This document shows, in pieces, positions 46,947 through 60,200 of a stretch of 64,000 bases of DNA (position 1 is its first letter; the number at the start of each line of letters is the position of its first letter). Position numbers and translations under genes: made by a program. Where the stretch lies: NCBI GenBank assembly GCA_019022495.1, contig JAFEKR010000045.1, positions 62,001 through 126,000 of the forward strand, written 5' to 3'. A model generated the notes under the pieces. That model searched no databases. It worked only from the letters and a program-made list of their open reading frames with translations, and was not told the DNA's origin. Origin of the DNA: Epichloe hybrida. Lineage: Eukaryota; Ascomycota; Sordariomycetes; Hypocreales; Clavicipitaceae.

Positions 46947-48759
46947 CGGGCGACGCTGAAATCAAGGCTTTCCACAGCTAGGACGGGAAGTTTGGGATCC
47001 ATGGTTGGACGGATGGATGAATAAACCGTTGATGCCGCCAATTCACCACGCGACGGACGATTCGAAACCTCAATCTTGACGACATAAACATATATTGCAC
47101 CCAGAACGCTGTCATGACGCAAAGCCGTGTTTGATATTATTGTGGAAAAGTATTTCTCTCGTCACTCCGTGACTTTGAAACCATGGCGAAAGTTCTGTTG
47201 GTGGACCATGGTCAGAGAGACACTGCTGCACATCTGACTGGCCGTCTGGGTCATAGAGAGTGATATCACGAACATGTACATAAACGGGAACATTGGAAAC
47301 GAGGGGGGAGTACACTGCTGGAAATCCAGGGAAGCTTTTGCGACTTCACGGAGCGGCTTTTAACATGGCAGCGCACCAGTGTATGAGGAGTGCATGGTGA
47401 AGTTGACTAAAAGATTGATCCCTCGCAGGCTCAAGATGGGATCATATCCGCTGAAATGGTCTGTTTTCGGGGACTTGTGGGCAGAGTTGAAATAGGAATG
47501 ACGATACCCACGAGCGCAACGAAAATAGTTTCTGTCTGAACGATGATTGAAAGACCTTTGTAACTATGCTGCCGCGCACGAGCGTATGATTCGATAATGC
47601 ATTGTGTAGATGCCTTGTTGCTATACGCACCCAGACTCGGTGGCCATTACAATCCAGTGAATTTGCTAGTAGTGCGTCTCGGAACCTGTTAATGGGAGTG
47701 CCTGTGCATTTGGAAGCATATCATCGGCGAATACCTCCCTCCTGCAGTCAGTTTTCTGTCTCGAGAAAATATATACGTATAAGAATAAAGAAATGCAATA
47801 CTACGTACGGGGTATGAACGCATATGTATATGAGTGGGCACCCCGAGAAAGCTTTCAGATGCCAAGACGCAAATGTGTGGAACTCGGGCGAATATACATG
47901 TATGAGCCCTGTTGGCGATACCAGTCACATCGCACGTCGTATTCGTTCCTCACAAAAACGGTGGCGTGACCAATGAAGGCTTGGTCTAATACATGAATAC
48001 GCAAATGGCGGGGAAGATGGGACGGAGGACGGACTCCCAAGGGGCCCATGTCACGTTCACGTCTCCAGGCGACATCTCGATGTCAAAGTTGTTGAACACG
48101 AGTGCGAACATGTGCCAGTCGTAGATGCTGACTTTTTACCAAGAACTTTAAAATGAAGGATGCTTGCTACAGAGTACATCGCAATGGTTTCCCCTGGACC
48201 CCCGGTAAAGTATCTGGTCTATGTACGGAGTAAGGCTGCGGTCTGCTTCAGCCCCAGAGGTGTACCTCAGGTGCCAGGGTACTGGCCCTGCCTGCCTAGG
48301 GCTCAAGGTTCGCAGCGAGCCGAGCCAGTAAAACCCCAGTAGTACCAGCCTAGAACGAGCCAGAGCGTCAGTAGTTGACCCCTAATGGCATTCCCCAGGC
48401 GGTTTTTTCTTCCCCCCTCAACCCCCGGCGATGAAGGATTTGCCCAAGCAGCATATCGCGGCCTGTCGACTCTGCTTGTCTGCATTTGCCACTTTTCCGG
48501 AACTTTTTCGTCATTGGTTTTTCTCTCTTCTTTCGTCCCCCCGCTGACACCCATCGCTCGTTTGTGCCACCATTGTTGTACGTGATTGACCTTGATTCAC
48601 GCTTTCGTTATCCCAACCCCCCTGGCTCCCACGACGCCCCATATCGAAAAGCCAGTCGCCAGGAGCAAACACCGACGACAAACACACGACCATCTGTCAA
48701 CCGTGTCAACCGATGGTTACTTCTGGCCTGGCGTGTAACACTCACACAAATCGCCCATC
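46947..48759. other. intergenic region, ~1.8 kb
   Basis: Nothing coding could be supported. It includes the 3' flank of SmF and the promoter and leader of the mannosyltransferase gene. The part 48400-48620 is pyrimidine-rich. A TACGGAGTA-type motif occurs at 48223-48232. Confidence 0.5.
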
Positions 48760-50330
<1,571 letters not shown>

Positions 50331-51514
50331 TCTTGTCATGACACATCAACCTTCTCACGAATACGACAAATTACTACCACTGACACCACAATACGATTCA
50401 CATGTCTAATATTTCGCCCGGATGGGTTTGATCCCCTCTCTTTGAAAAAATTTCTGCAAAGAGACGAATTATTGTATGAGCGTTCATGATAATAAATCAA
50501 CACCTGGGGGCAGGGGAGGCAACAGGTGGACTGCATGGGGTGGACCGGAACTCCGTCTTTTTTCACCTCTCGTTCCCGGTCGCGTTACCAAGGCGAAAAC
50601 ATATTTTACGGCATTTCAGCCGCAGGCATAATCGAACGGACTTGACGGGTAATGCATCTTCTCGTTCTGTGATTGGGGTCTGATGATGTCGCCTTACTGT
50701 CTCTAATTCTCGCAGGGTTAAGACGTCAACAGCTCTTACCTTTGGCGTCTTTGCGTTTGCGCTTTGATTTGCACATTTCTTGTTTACTTATTTTGGAGGA
50801 GTCGGTCGATTAGCCTCTCGGCCATTTCAGGAATAGTCCTTTTATTTTTATAGGTGTGTGAAAAGAGCACTGTAAAGCAAGGTGGTTTTACGATAACAGA
50901 CTTAAGAATTCTAAAGAGAAACTTGATGTCAAACACTATGTGATGGGCTTGAAGGGTTGCTGAAAACCCACATGCCTACGGCATCACATGACGGGGCGGG
51001 TGAAGTGCGGTTAATCAAAGAATGTTGTGCTGTTGCTGGTCAGAAGTGCCGTCACCCGCTTGAAGACTCCTACTTGACTTGTGCACTTGACTTGTGTGGG
51101 TTTATCGCCTGCAGCCTATTCTTCCTTACGCAACCTGCAAACTGCCTCGATCATCTCTCCCTCTTCAAGCAGCGAGTGCTAACGAGGATTCTTCCCAAGG
51201 GACCTACCTATTCACCTGCTCTCTTTTTCCGAACCGGCACGCGCCTTTTGGGGGTCTCATTTGCCGTACCTGACGTGGCTCACCTGATCGCCCGGGAGAG
51301 GCATACCCCACCAGACCGACCCGACGTTGCTTCCATCTCTTTCTTATCTACGCAGCAACCACCAGACTCATCACCGCCTCTACATCCTTCGCGAACCAAC
51401 CAACTCGCTGTGGACACTTGCAACCGAATCGCCCTCGTTCTATTTCTGTTGCCCTCGAAAAGCTACTGTGCCAACGCCTTTCGTGACAGTCACCGCCGTC
51501 AGCGATCAATCAAG
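50331..51514. other. intergenic region with Snf7 leader
   Basis: About 1.2 kb. The open frame that runs upstream of the Snf7 start from 50957 has the mixed composition of untranslated leader. The stretch 51100-51510 is pyrimidine-rich, typical for a fungal promoter and 5' untranslated region. Confidence 0.5.
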
Positions 51515-52473
51515 ATGTGGAGTTGGTTTGGCGGCGGTTCCGCCCAGGCTCGAAAAGACTCCCCCAAGAATGCTATTCTCAACTTGCGATCGCAGCTCGA
51601 TATGCTGCAAAAAAGAAATAAGCATCTACAGAGCCAAATAGACGAGCAGCATGAGATTGCGCGCAAGAATGCAACCACAAATAAGAACGGTAAGCACCAT
51701 GGCGTGCCAGTAGCTCATGACAACTCTGTCGCCTGCTCAGGGTCCTTGGTGCGGGGCATTTTGTCTAAATAAATTGAGACTAATGGAAGCATGGGATCGA
51801 TGTAGCCGCCAAAGCTGCCCTTCGACGTAAAAAGGCAAACGAACACACGCAGGAACAAACGTTGGCACAAATACAAACGCTCGAGACACAGATCAATTCG
51901 ATCGAATCCGCCAACATCAATCACGAGACCTTGCTGGCGATGCAGCAAGCTGGCAAGGCTATGAAGCAAATTCACGGCAAGCTCACACCGGAGAAGGTGG
52001 ATCAGACAATGTGAGTTGTTCTCAACATCAAGGGTACCGAAGTTGTGAATTTTGAGCCGCGATTCACTGACACTATGGGGGACTATCAGGGACGAACTGC
52101 GGGAACAGAATGCGCTCAGCGACGAAATCGTCAATGCAATCACGAACAATCCTATCGGCGACCCCATCGACGACGACGAGCTGGAGGCAGAACTGGACGA
52201 GCTGCAACAGGAGAAGCTGGACGAGGACATTCTCAAGACGGGCAGCGTACCGGTGACGGATATTGTGCAAAGGATGCCCTCAGTGGCCAACCAAGAACGT
52301 AAGCGCAGTTTGAACAAAGGCAGACAGACTAGCACAGGCAAGATGTGGCGGAAATTCAGGTGTGACTATATGCTAACTGTGAGTCCACAGCGGTATCAGA
52401 CAGGGCCCAAGCCGAGAAAGAGGACGACGAGGAAGCCGAACTCAGGAAGCTTCAAGCCGAGATGGCCATGTAA
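51515..52473 (+). CDS. snf7: ESCRT-III subunit Snf7/Vps32, 223 aa
   Basis: The model is join(51515..51689, 51806..52010, 52090..52298, 52391..52473), 224 codons with TAA; introns are 116, 79 and 92 nt. The N-terminus MWSWFGGGSAQARKDSPK is the membrane-binding, basic start of Snf7 proteins. It is followed by helices alpha1-2 (LRSQLDMLQKRNKHLQSQI, then AALRRKKANEHTQ and SIESANINHETLLAMQQAG) and an acidic C-terminal half ending ELRKLQAEMAM, which serves autoinhibition and Vps4 binding. Snf7 polymerises on endosomes to drive intralumenal vesicle formation, and in fungi it also takes part in alkaline-pH signalling. Length is normal for the family. Confidence 0.96.
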
Positions 52474-53797
52474 GGGGCAAGGAGTTGTGCCGAGTGTGGA
52501 GGAATCGTGGAGTCAGTTCTAGCATAGCATACTTTGGGAGCGGGCGAGGGAATCACGTCGAAGAATGTGTTCCCCTTCCCCGGGGAGTCAATGGTCCGTG
52601 ACCATGTGGTGGGTGTTTGTCTGGGCGTTGGCGTCTTGAGAGGCTTCTTTCCGTACTTCTTTTCTTGCGCGAGTGAGCGTGAAGTGAAGTTGATGGTGTT
52701 GGAGATGGCAGATCACACAGCACTTTGGCTTTGGGTCTTTTACCAGATAAATTTTGTTGTGGATTTGATTTCGGATGTTGTATGGTGATAGACACACAAT
52801 CTACGATGGAAATGCTGCCGCGTGTTGACATGATGCGTTCGTGCATGTAATTAAGGCATCGTCCAGGTCTCAACTCATGTAGCCGACGAGACCAAAGAGA
52901 CCAAGCCAGCTGAAGAAGTTGCAAAAAAAAAGCACGCTAATAATATCCTCGTCGCCACGTCGCCACGTCGCCACGTCGTCCTGAATGCCTCGTTGGTTCC
53001 CGCAACCCACCCGCGCACGCACGTGACGTTTGTTTCATTTTGGGAAACCCTGCCAAGTTCAACGCTGCGCGCTTAAGTTAGCTTACTAATAATAATACTC
53101 GGCACAACGCATCAGCGGCTACGCGAGACCACGACAGCCACCCAGTGTGTATGGAAGCGCTGCGCGATGCCACACCACGGCAATCCATTGGACGGAATCT
53201 CTCTGGCGCCGAGAACACTGCAGGATGAGGCCAACGGGGCAGACGGCCAGGTGCGGTAGATGGTCAATGACGGCGGTTGCGAGCATGGCGCCTACGGACT
53301 GTGTGGTGTAGGCAGGAATGAGCCCGACAGAGGTGAAATAATGAATCGACGAGTTATCCTGTTTCCAGATCGTTTCCTGTTTCCCTACTCTGTATTATTT
53401 ATCTGCTGCGTCGACTCTTTTTTCCCCCCCTTTCCATGTTCTTTTATGGAACCAAGGAGCTCTTTTCCTTTTGTTGCGCAGTTTCCTGTTGTCATTGCTC
53501 TCATCGTTGCGACTCATCTTCCTTTCTCTTTATTGACGCCCTGTATTGTTACTCTCCGATCCTATTACAGAGTGTGAGCAGCAATATTCGCTCTTCGGCG
53601 ATAGATGGCATGGATGGTCGGGATGCTGGTCGTCTCTGAAAAGGATCCCTAGATCGATTCGAGATTTCCACTTAGGTATGCATGGATTGCTTCGCAGGAA
53701 ATCCATCTTCCTCGAAACGAAACACGCACGAATTCCAACAGCAGAGGCAGAGATTCAAGACATTTCATCCATCTCAAAAAAAAAAAAAAGGATTAGA
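52474..53797. other. intergenic region, ~1.3 kb
   Basis: No gene supported. It holds an 8-bp tandem repeat at 52950-52977, the Snf7 3' flank, and a T/C-rich stretch at about 53340-53540 probably belonging to the leader of the next gene. An A-tract of 13 lies just upstream of that gene's start (53777-53789). Confidence 0.5.
52950..52977 (+). repeat. 8-bp tandem repeat (CGTCGCCA)
   Basis: Three exact units followed by a partial one ending CGTC. Simple repeat. Confidence 0.85.
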
Positions 53798-56704
53798 ATG
53801 CACCTCCCACGAAGCCTTTTGTTTCTGCCGGTCCTTACATGTCCCATTGCTGCTGTTGAGAAGAGCTGGCCGGTTTCGAATCTCACGCTCGAACTGTCCC
53901 ATTTCGTGCCCGCCTGCGCGGAGGACTGCTTTACTTCTTTCCTGCAAGCGAACTATGGCCTTGAGCGCGGCAGGGAGAAGATTCCTTCTTTGCAGGACCT
54001 CTGCTCTATGGATGGCGAGACGGGATTCACGGTTGGTGAGGGCGCGGTGCAGTGCATTGCGGCGGAGAAGAGTATCGACGGCTGCTCCGATACGGATGCA
54101 AGTTGTGAGTTTCTTCTTTCTTTCCCCAACGGTCGCGCGCGGAGGCGAAGGGGGTGCGTTTGTACTTTCTGACAGTCCTAGGCGAAGGTTTGGAATGAGT
54201 TTGGGGCTGACAAAGTGATCTTCGTACATTTAGCATCGGTGATTTACAATGCGCATCAGATGTGTACAGACCAGCCTGGTGCTATAACACCGACTCACGG
54301 GGTCATAACTGCCACTTTGTTGCTGCCTCCTTCGGGTGCAGGGCCTGTATCATTCCCGGCGCCTTCAAGGACTACTCTTACGAGGAGCATGTCCAGGACG
54401 ACCGGTCGTCCCTCGACGTTGGTCGTTGATACGCACTCGCTTACTCGCACCACTTCTTCCGCGTCGAGCACGATAGACGCCGCTCTCGGAACATCGGTGT
54501 CGACGGGGACACGGCCTGCTGCCGAGACGAGCACGACAACGGCGGCGGCAGCAGCAGCAGCAGCAGCAGGGGCAGCAAGGGCAGCAGGTAGTGGCGGCTC
54601 ACTTACGCCTCTCCAGAAGGCGGGCATTTCAGTGGGAGTCATTGGGTTTGCCATCATTGGCGTTGGATTATTCCTCTTTTTGTTTCGATTGCGTCGGGCC
54701 AAGAGGAAGCGAGAGCACAAGCGTCTTCCGGAAACACCAAGCAGACGAGATTCGTGGGGATACAAGTCTGATAGAAGCCACGGGGGAGGGCATACTGGCG
54801 GCGACGCAGCGTGGATGGCCAACTCCGTTCATCCATGCCGTGGTCCCAGTGGCGCTTCTTCAATACCGCCCGTCATATCAGCCGCAAGAACAATGACTGT
54901 GACTCCATCAGCAGCATCTACGGCCACCTTGTCCACCGCAGGACCCCCAGCCGGCCATTCAACGACTTCTACTTCTGCTTCGGCAGCGCCTCCAAGGGCA
55001 TACAACCGAGCAAGTTGGCGCCCCAGTGCCATTGGCCTCGCCATATCGCCCGCCGCATCCAAGAATGCTCTGTCAAGGCCGAACTCCAGACCGATATCCA
55101 AGCTCCTACCGGCCAGGCCACTTCTCACACTCGCCATTCCAAAGAAACCGTCCACCCCCCCCATCAAATATGCCGAAATGCCCTCTTACAGAAACCAATC
55201 CGAAACGTCGTCGCCGAAATGCACTCGCGTGGCATCTCATCCGCCCGTCCTTCCAAAACTCTCGATTGTTCCAGAACGACACGATGATTCCCTGAGCGTG
55301 ACAAAGACGACAAACAAGCCCCGGGAAAGCACAATGACGGAATTTGAAGAGGACGGGCGAGAATCAACTTCGATGTCTCCCGAGGGCCAGATATGGAGAC
55401 CGCCCAGCGCAGTGCCCCTATCTGCTGCGGCGTACTATGTTGCTGACAAGCACGGCAATTGGGTCCTTGGGGATGCCAGGAGGATCTCGCAGACTGCCGA
55501 GTTGGAAGGGACAACGCCGCTCACTGCGCATCCGAAGCTCGCGACGAGCATGACGAATCTGCCGATTTCGAACAACCAGCAGAAGACGGATCAACCGCTG
55601 TCGTCGAACAACAACAAGGCCCCCCAGCCTGGCGTGACATCTCATGCCGTGTCACACGTTGCTTTCCATCGACCAGGTGCTCGACGCTCATCATCAGTGC
55701 CGAATCCCCCGGCCCCGGCCCCGGCCCCGGCCTCGACTCAACAGTGCATCAGAGTGGTGACCGAGCCGCTGTTGAAGCTTCAGGGCGCGCAGGACGATTT
55801 CGTGCCCCGCCCCTTATTCTCGTCTCCGCGACGCTCGTCAGGCAGGAGAAGTCTGACTCGTCCGCGGGCACCCTCTGCGGACAGCGCCATCAGGACCATG
55901 ACTACTACTTCCTCCGAGGACGAAGGGGACGAAAAGGACGGGGAGCATCCCCCCCCAGACGTCCAACAGATCAACTTGCCGCCTGGAGCGGAGTCTCCAC
56001 GGATCGGGAACGCCCATGCCCACGCCTATGCCTATGCAAACGGACACGGACACGGCAGATCGCCCGTGTCATATCCCAAAATCCCGGGGCGAGAGACGGG
56101 CCCGACGGGGACGAGAGCGAAGCTGGTCCCTCATCCAAGGATGCCCACCACCACAGTCCAGTGGCCACCGAGCAGCCCATCCCGTGCTGGAAACACAATG
56201 CGACTCGTCAAGCCGTCCCCCGAACCCGAACCCGAACCCGAAGGCGACGACAGGACCCAGCTCCCTTCGGCTTCGGTCCCCAGCCAGCGTCCACGATCCC
56301 AGTTGCAGCAGCCCTCGCCGTTCCCAGCCCACCAGCAGACCTGGCAGTCACCTCGGCCCCGGCGCCCCTCGCCCAGCTGGATCCCCGGCCTCCCCGCCCA
56401 CCCGCACCCGCAACGCCGACCCCAGTACACCAGCACCGGCCCCGGCCCCGGCCCCGGCCCCAGCCCCGGCACCAGCACCAGCACCCTCTGGCTGCCTCCG
56501 CAAGCCCGCGCCCGCCCCGGCACGCTCAAGATGGAAACCGAGCCCGACCACGAACGCCCGCACTTCCGTCCCATCCTATCCATTTCCACAGACTGGCACA
56601 CGGGCAGCGCTCCACAACCCCGCGGCTTGCCCTCCTCGCCACCGTGGGTGCCGACATTGACGCCGACCAGGCGCGGCACAGACTTGTACTTGAATGTGCG
56701 ATGA
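53798..56704 (+). CDS. single-pass membrane protein with Cys-rich ectodomain and long disordered tail, 925 aa
   Basis: The model is join(53798..54104, 54234..56704), 926 codons with TGA; the 129-nt intron has donor GTGAGT, branch GCTGAC and acceptor TTTAG. Residues 1-20 are a signal peptide (MHLPRSLLFLPVLTCPIAAV). The ectodomain has six cysteines (PACAEDC, DLC, VQC, DGC, HQMC) in about 85 residues, spaced as in a reduced CFEM-like domain without the usual Cys-x-Cys. A Ser/Thr-rich, probably O-mannosylated stalk and a poly-Ala run (nt 54540-54575) follow. A transmembrane helix lies at about residues 232-252 (GISVGVIGFAIIGVGLFLFLF), then a basic stop-transfer RLRRAKRKRE. The remaining 660 residues are cytosolic, Pro/Ser-rich and disordered, with a Gly-Pro repeat near nt 56430-56475. 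The layout resembles a wall or surface sensor, but no ligand or function is known to me. Confidence 0.85.
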
Positions 56705-57291
56705 CGCACGAGAGCCAGACGCTCTGCTTTCAGAGAGAGACCAATCTTGGGGGTTTTTTTTCCCCTTTATTCCGTTTCTCCTCTTCTATCCATGCCAAGC
56801 AAAGGTCGTCGTTTCGCCTCTGTACCTGTCTGTACTCTTTGGTTTCTTACTCCAACATTTTCACGCATGGAAAAAAAGATAGGGCTTGGCTGGAATATAT
56901 TCATCTGTGGCGACGTACCTGGGTATGCAATGTCGCACTGCTGTGTCATGTTTTACGACTCATCATCATCTGTCATAGATCATAAATCAAGCCATGGAAG
57001 AAAATTGAACCCCAACCTTGTTGCCCTTCTGCACCCACGAGGCTCCATCGCTTTTTTTATTCAGCACGTAGAGTGTCACGAACCAAGACAAGTCCCCATC
57101 TAACACTCACTGTTCCTCAATAATGATGAAAAAGTCGTGACTTGGAATTTATAAGGTACTAGGAAGTAAAGCAGAAATAATGTAGGGAGATGAATCGAGG
57201 TTTGAACACTTGACACAGTCAAAACTCTCCTCAGCTCATCGTGTCAGTGTCATCAACATCATCTTCTTCGCATCCTGCTACCAGACTCAAT
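56705..57291. other. convergent intergenic region
   Basis: 3' flanks of the membrane protein gene (+) and the MFS-type gene (-). No gene supported. Confidence 0.5.
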
Positions 57292-60200
57292 CTAGCGTCT
57301 TGCTCGTCCGTCCCAACTGCCGTCGCTTGCCCCATCCGGCGTTCGACTCAACGCACAGCCTCTTCTGCCTCGCCGAATCGACTGTGTCGTCGCTCCTGGT
57401 GCATCATCACGCTCAATGTCTCTCATCTCGATGGGCTCGCCACGCTCGCTGCTATCGCCGGTTCCCCGCAGCCCTCGAGCACTCCGCTTCTTGCCATGAA
57501 ATAATTCATGAGCGTCCCGTCGAAAGTCACTTAGATGGTCATCCAGGGCACCCATTCCCTGGTCCCAAGCCTCGCGATTGAGATGACCACCAGCGTCGAT
57601 TAGTCTGTTCTTCTTCCGAATCTCTTGCCATCGCGTCATGCCGCCGAGCTCAAAGATGTTCATGCGGCGCTTCTTGCTCGTGGGGTTCCCAATCATGACC
57701 GGTCTCCACGCCTTCTCTTCTTCAATGACCGCCCGCGCATCATGCGGCATGGAAACTCGCCTGATCGTGGACCGACGCCGAGCATCGACCAGCCTGTCCA
57801 TTTCTTGTGATTTGGACTTTGGAACAATTTGAATCTCGGCAAATCGGATCAGAACAAGCAGCAGCAGAAATGTCAGGACGAGCAAGATGCCTGCCACGAC
57901 GCCCGTAGACACCTGCTGCCCGAGCGTCCTTGTGACATGGCCACCGAGAGCAGTTGAGCCAGCCGCCAAAACGAAAGCCAAGGAGTGTATCGAGGCAAAT
58001 CCGGCCGTGACTCTGGGGAAAGATGAATAGTTTGTCCGTTTGGGTGTTCTTCCCGAGCCATGTTTTTGCCGACCAGTCATTGCAGGTGACAAGTCCGAGC
58101 AGTCAAACGCCTCCATCACCAATCCATTGCATTCCGAGATGGCGAGACAGGAAAGAAAGCCCACAAACCCTGTGAATATTGTCGGCACACTGACGTGAAT
58201 TGGCGGGCCAGACGACACACCAGCGTAGCATATGCCTGCCAGAGGTAGAAGCAGAGTGAAAACTGTGCGACGTACAAGGTGGGATGACCATGCTACCTTC
58301 CTGTTGAGCGTTGCCAGGTTGCTGTTCAACTGAGCTTGGCGAGATCGCGAGAACAAGTTGGCCTTTTGAAAGGGGATCGCAAGGAGGGCACCCAATGCCA
58401 TGACGCCAACAAACAAGCCAACTTCAGTGGATCTCAGTCGATAAAATCGCGAAACAAGAGAGCCGAGCAATATGATGATGAGGACAACCTGGGCGTAGAT
58501 CCAGGCCGAGTAAACGGCCATGACGGCGAACCCTGGTTGCCGAAGCATTTCCAGATTGAGCGCGATGCCGTGGTATACTTCTTGGCCCCACCACTTCGGG
58601 CCAGTCTTCACCCGATGCATCATGATCTCACCTCGCGCGACTCGCCTCGAAATGTCTTCGCCAGTGCGCACCTCAGCCACGGACCGGCGATATGGCGAAC
58701 GACGAACCTCGGGACAAACAACGTTCAGCATGAGAACAACTGCGATGACCATGATACTGATGTAGAAGCCCCAGGCGGGATGGTAACTGTCAATGACACA
58801 AGCACCGACCAGAAATCCCACTCCCAAAGAACCGATCCAACACCAGGTCCAAATGCCGAGCCAAACTCCCATGCCACCACCATGTCGCCGGGCATCGTGC
58901 TGATCAACAACTTCCTGGTGGGGGTTGCAGCTCATGAGGGAGGCACCAAAGAGGTCTGTTAAAATGGAATGGAAGTTCATGCTCGCAAAGCCGAGTGATG
59001 CTCCCATGAGAGCCCTCGCAACTAGCAAGAAGCATCTCCAAGGGACGGCATTGGTGAGCCTCTGAGAGTTGATAGCCAGAGCCTGAGGAAATAGAAGAGG
59101 CATCGCCAATACTAAACTCGAGAGGATATAAGGTTTCCTTCCATGAAGGAGGGGCAGCGGCCAGAGGAAGAACGTTGGAATAGCCAGGCCCAGGAAACAA
59201 GCAGTGTTTCCATGAATGATGATATGAGACTGGTCGATGACGTAGTATTGGATAGAGGGGACTATACCAGAGTAGATGCCCAATATGATTCCAATCAGCG
59301 CTGTGCTGATGCAAGCAACCGAGGCGACAAATCTTTTGCGGGAAGGTGACCAATCTCGAGCAACGGGCTGCCGTTTGTGGGACTTGGCCAGGCTGAAGCC
59401 TTGAGCGCCTCTTAGGCTAACATGCGATCGGCCATGGAGACTGATTCCATGGTCTATGTGAAGTGGTCTCCCAGCGATATTGCGGTTTGGCAGTTCAGCT
59501 TCTTCTTCTGTCCTCACCGTCTCATGAGCACGGTAGTCCGGCCGGAGAACGCTTCTCCCCGCGTGTCTCAAACTGCGATTTCGAACATTGTCAGCGTGTG
59601 ACAGATTGGGTTCAAGGGCTCTGCCACGGCCATGAGGAATGGGAATAGCAGGCTCCGCCTTTGAGTTTGCGCAAGTCTTGTGCTCGATGGGAAGTTTACC
59701 CAGCTTTTTGCTGGACTTCCTGCGGGGAATCCTGTGACCATTACCAACCTCATCAAGACCTGTGCTGCTTTCACACGGGTCCAAAGCTTTGTTGGGTTCA
59801 GTAGTCTGAACGGATTCGCCAAGCTTGGATCGCCCGACGAGGCCATGCGACTTGCCCATGGACGACGTGTTGGTTAATGCCCGCCGATCCGAGTCGATGG
59901 TGGAAACGACGAGTCCGAAATCGCCGCCGCTACCATCAGCGCTCGCCGAACAGAGACTAGGCCGGGAGGCGGCGTGAATTGTTCCAGTTTGAGTGGGCAT
60001 ACCTCGACAATGAGAATGGAGGTCAACGGAAGCCTGTTTATACTGCTCTTGAGGCGGCGGAGAAGTTGGCTGATCGACGACTTGAGAAGCGATGGCAAGT
60101 GCCTCGTTCAATAGTCTCTCCAGATCACTGACGGCGCGTTTGAAGCCAACACGGTCGAACTTGGAAGGTGTACATTCAGAGGGCACGCATGACCTTCCAT

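Noticed and set aside
50957..51772. Upstream in-frame extension of Snf7
   Set aside because: Snf7 proteins begin at the MWSWFGG Met; the upstream part is pyrimidine-rich leader that happens to be open.
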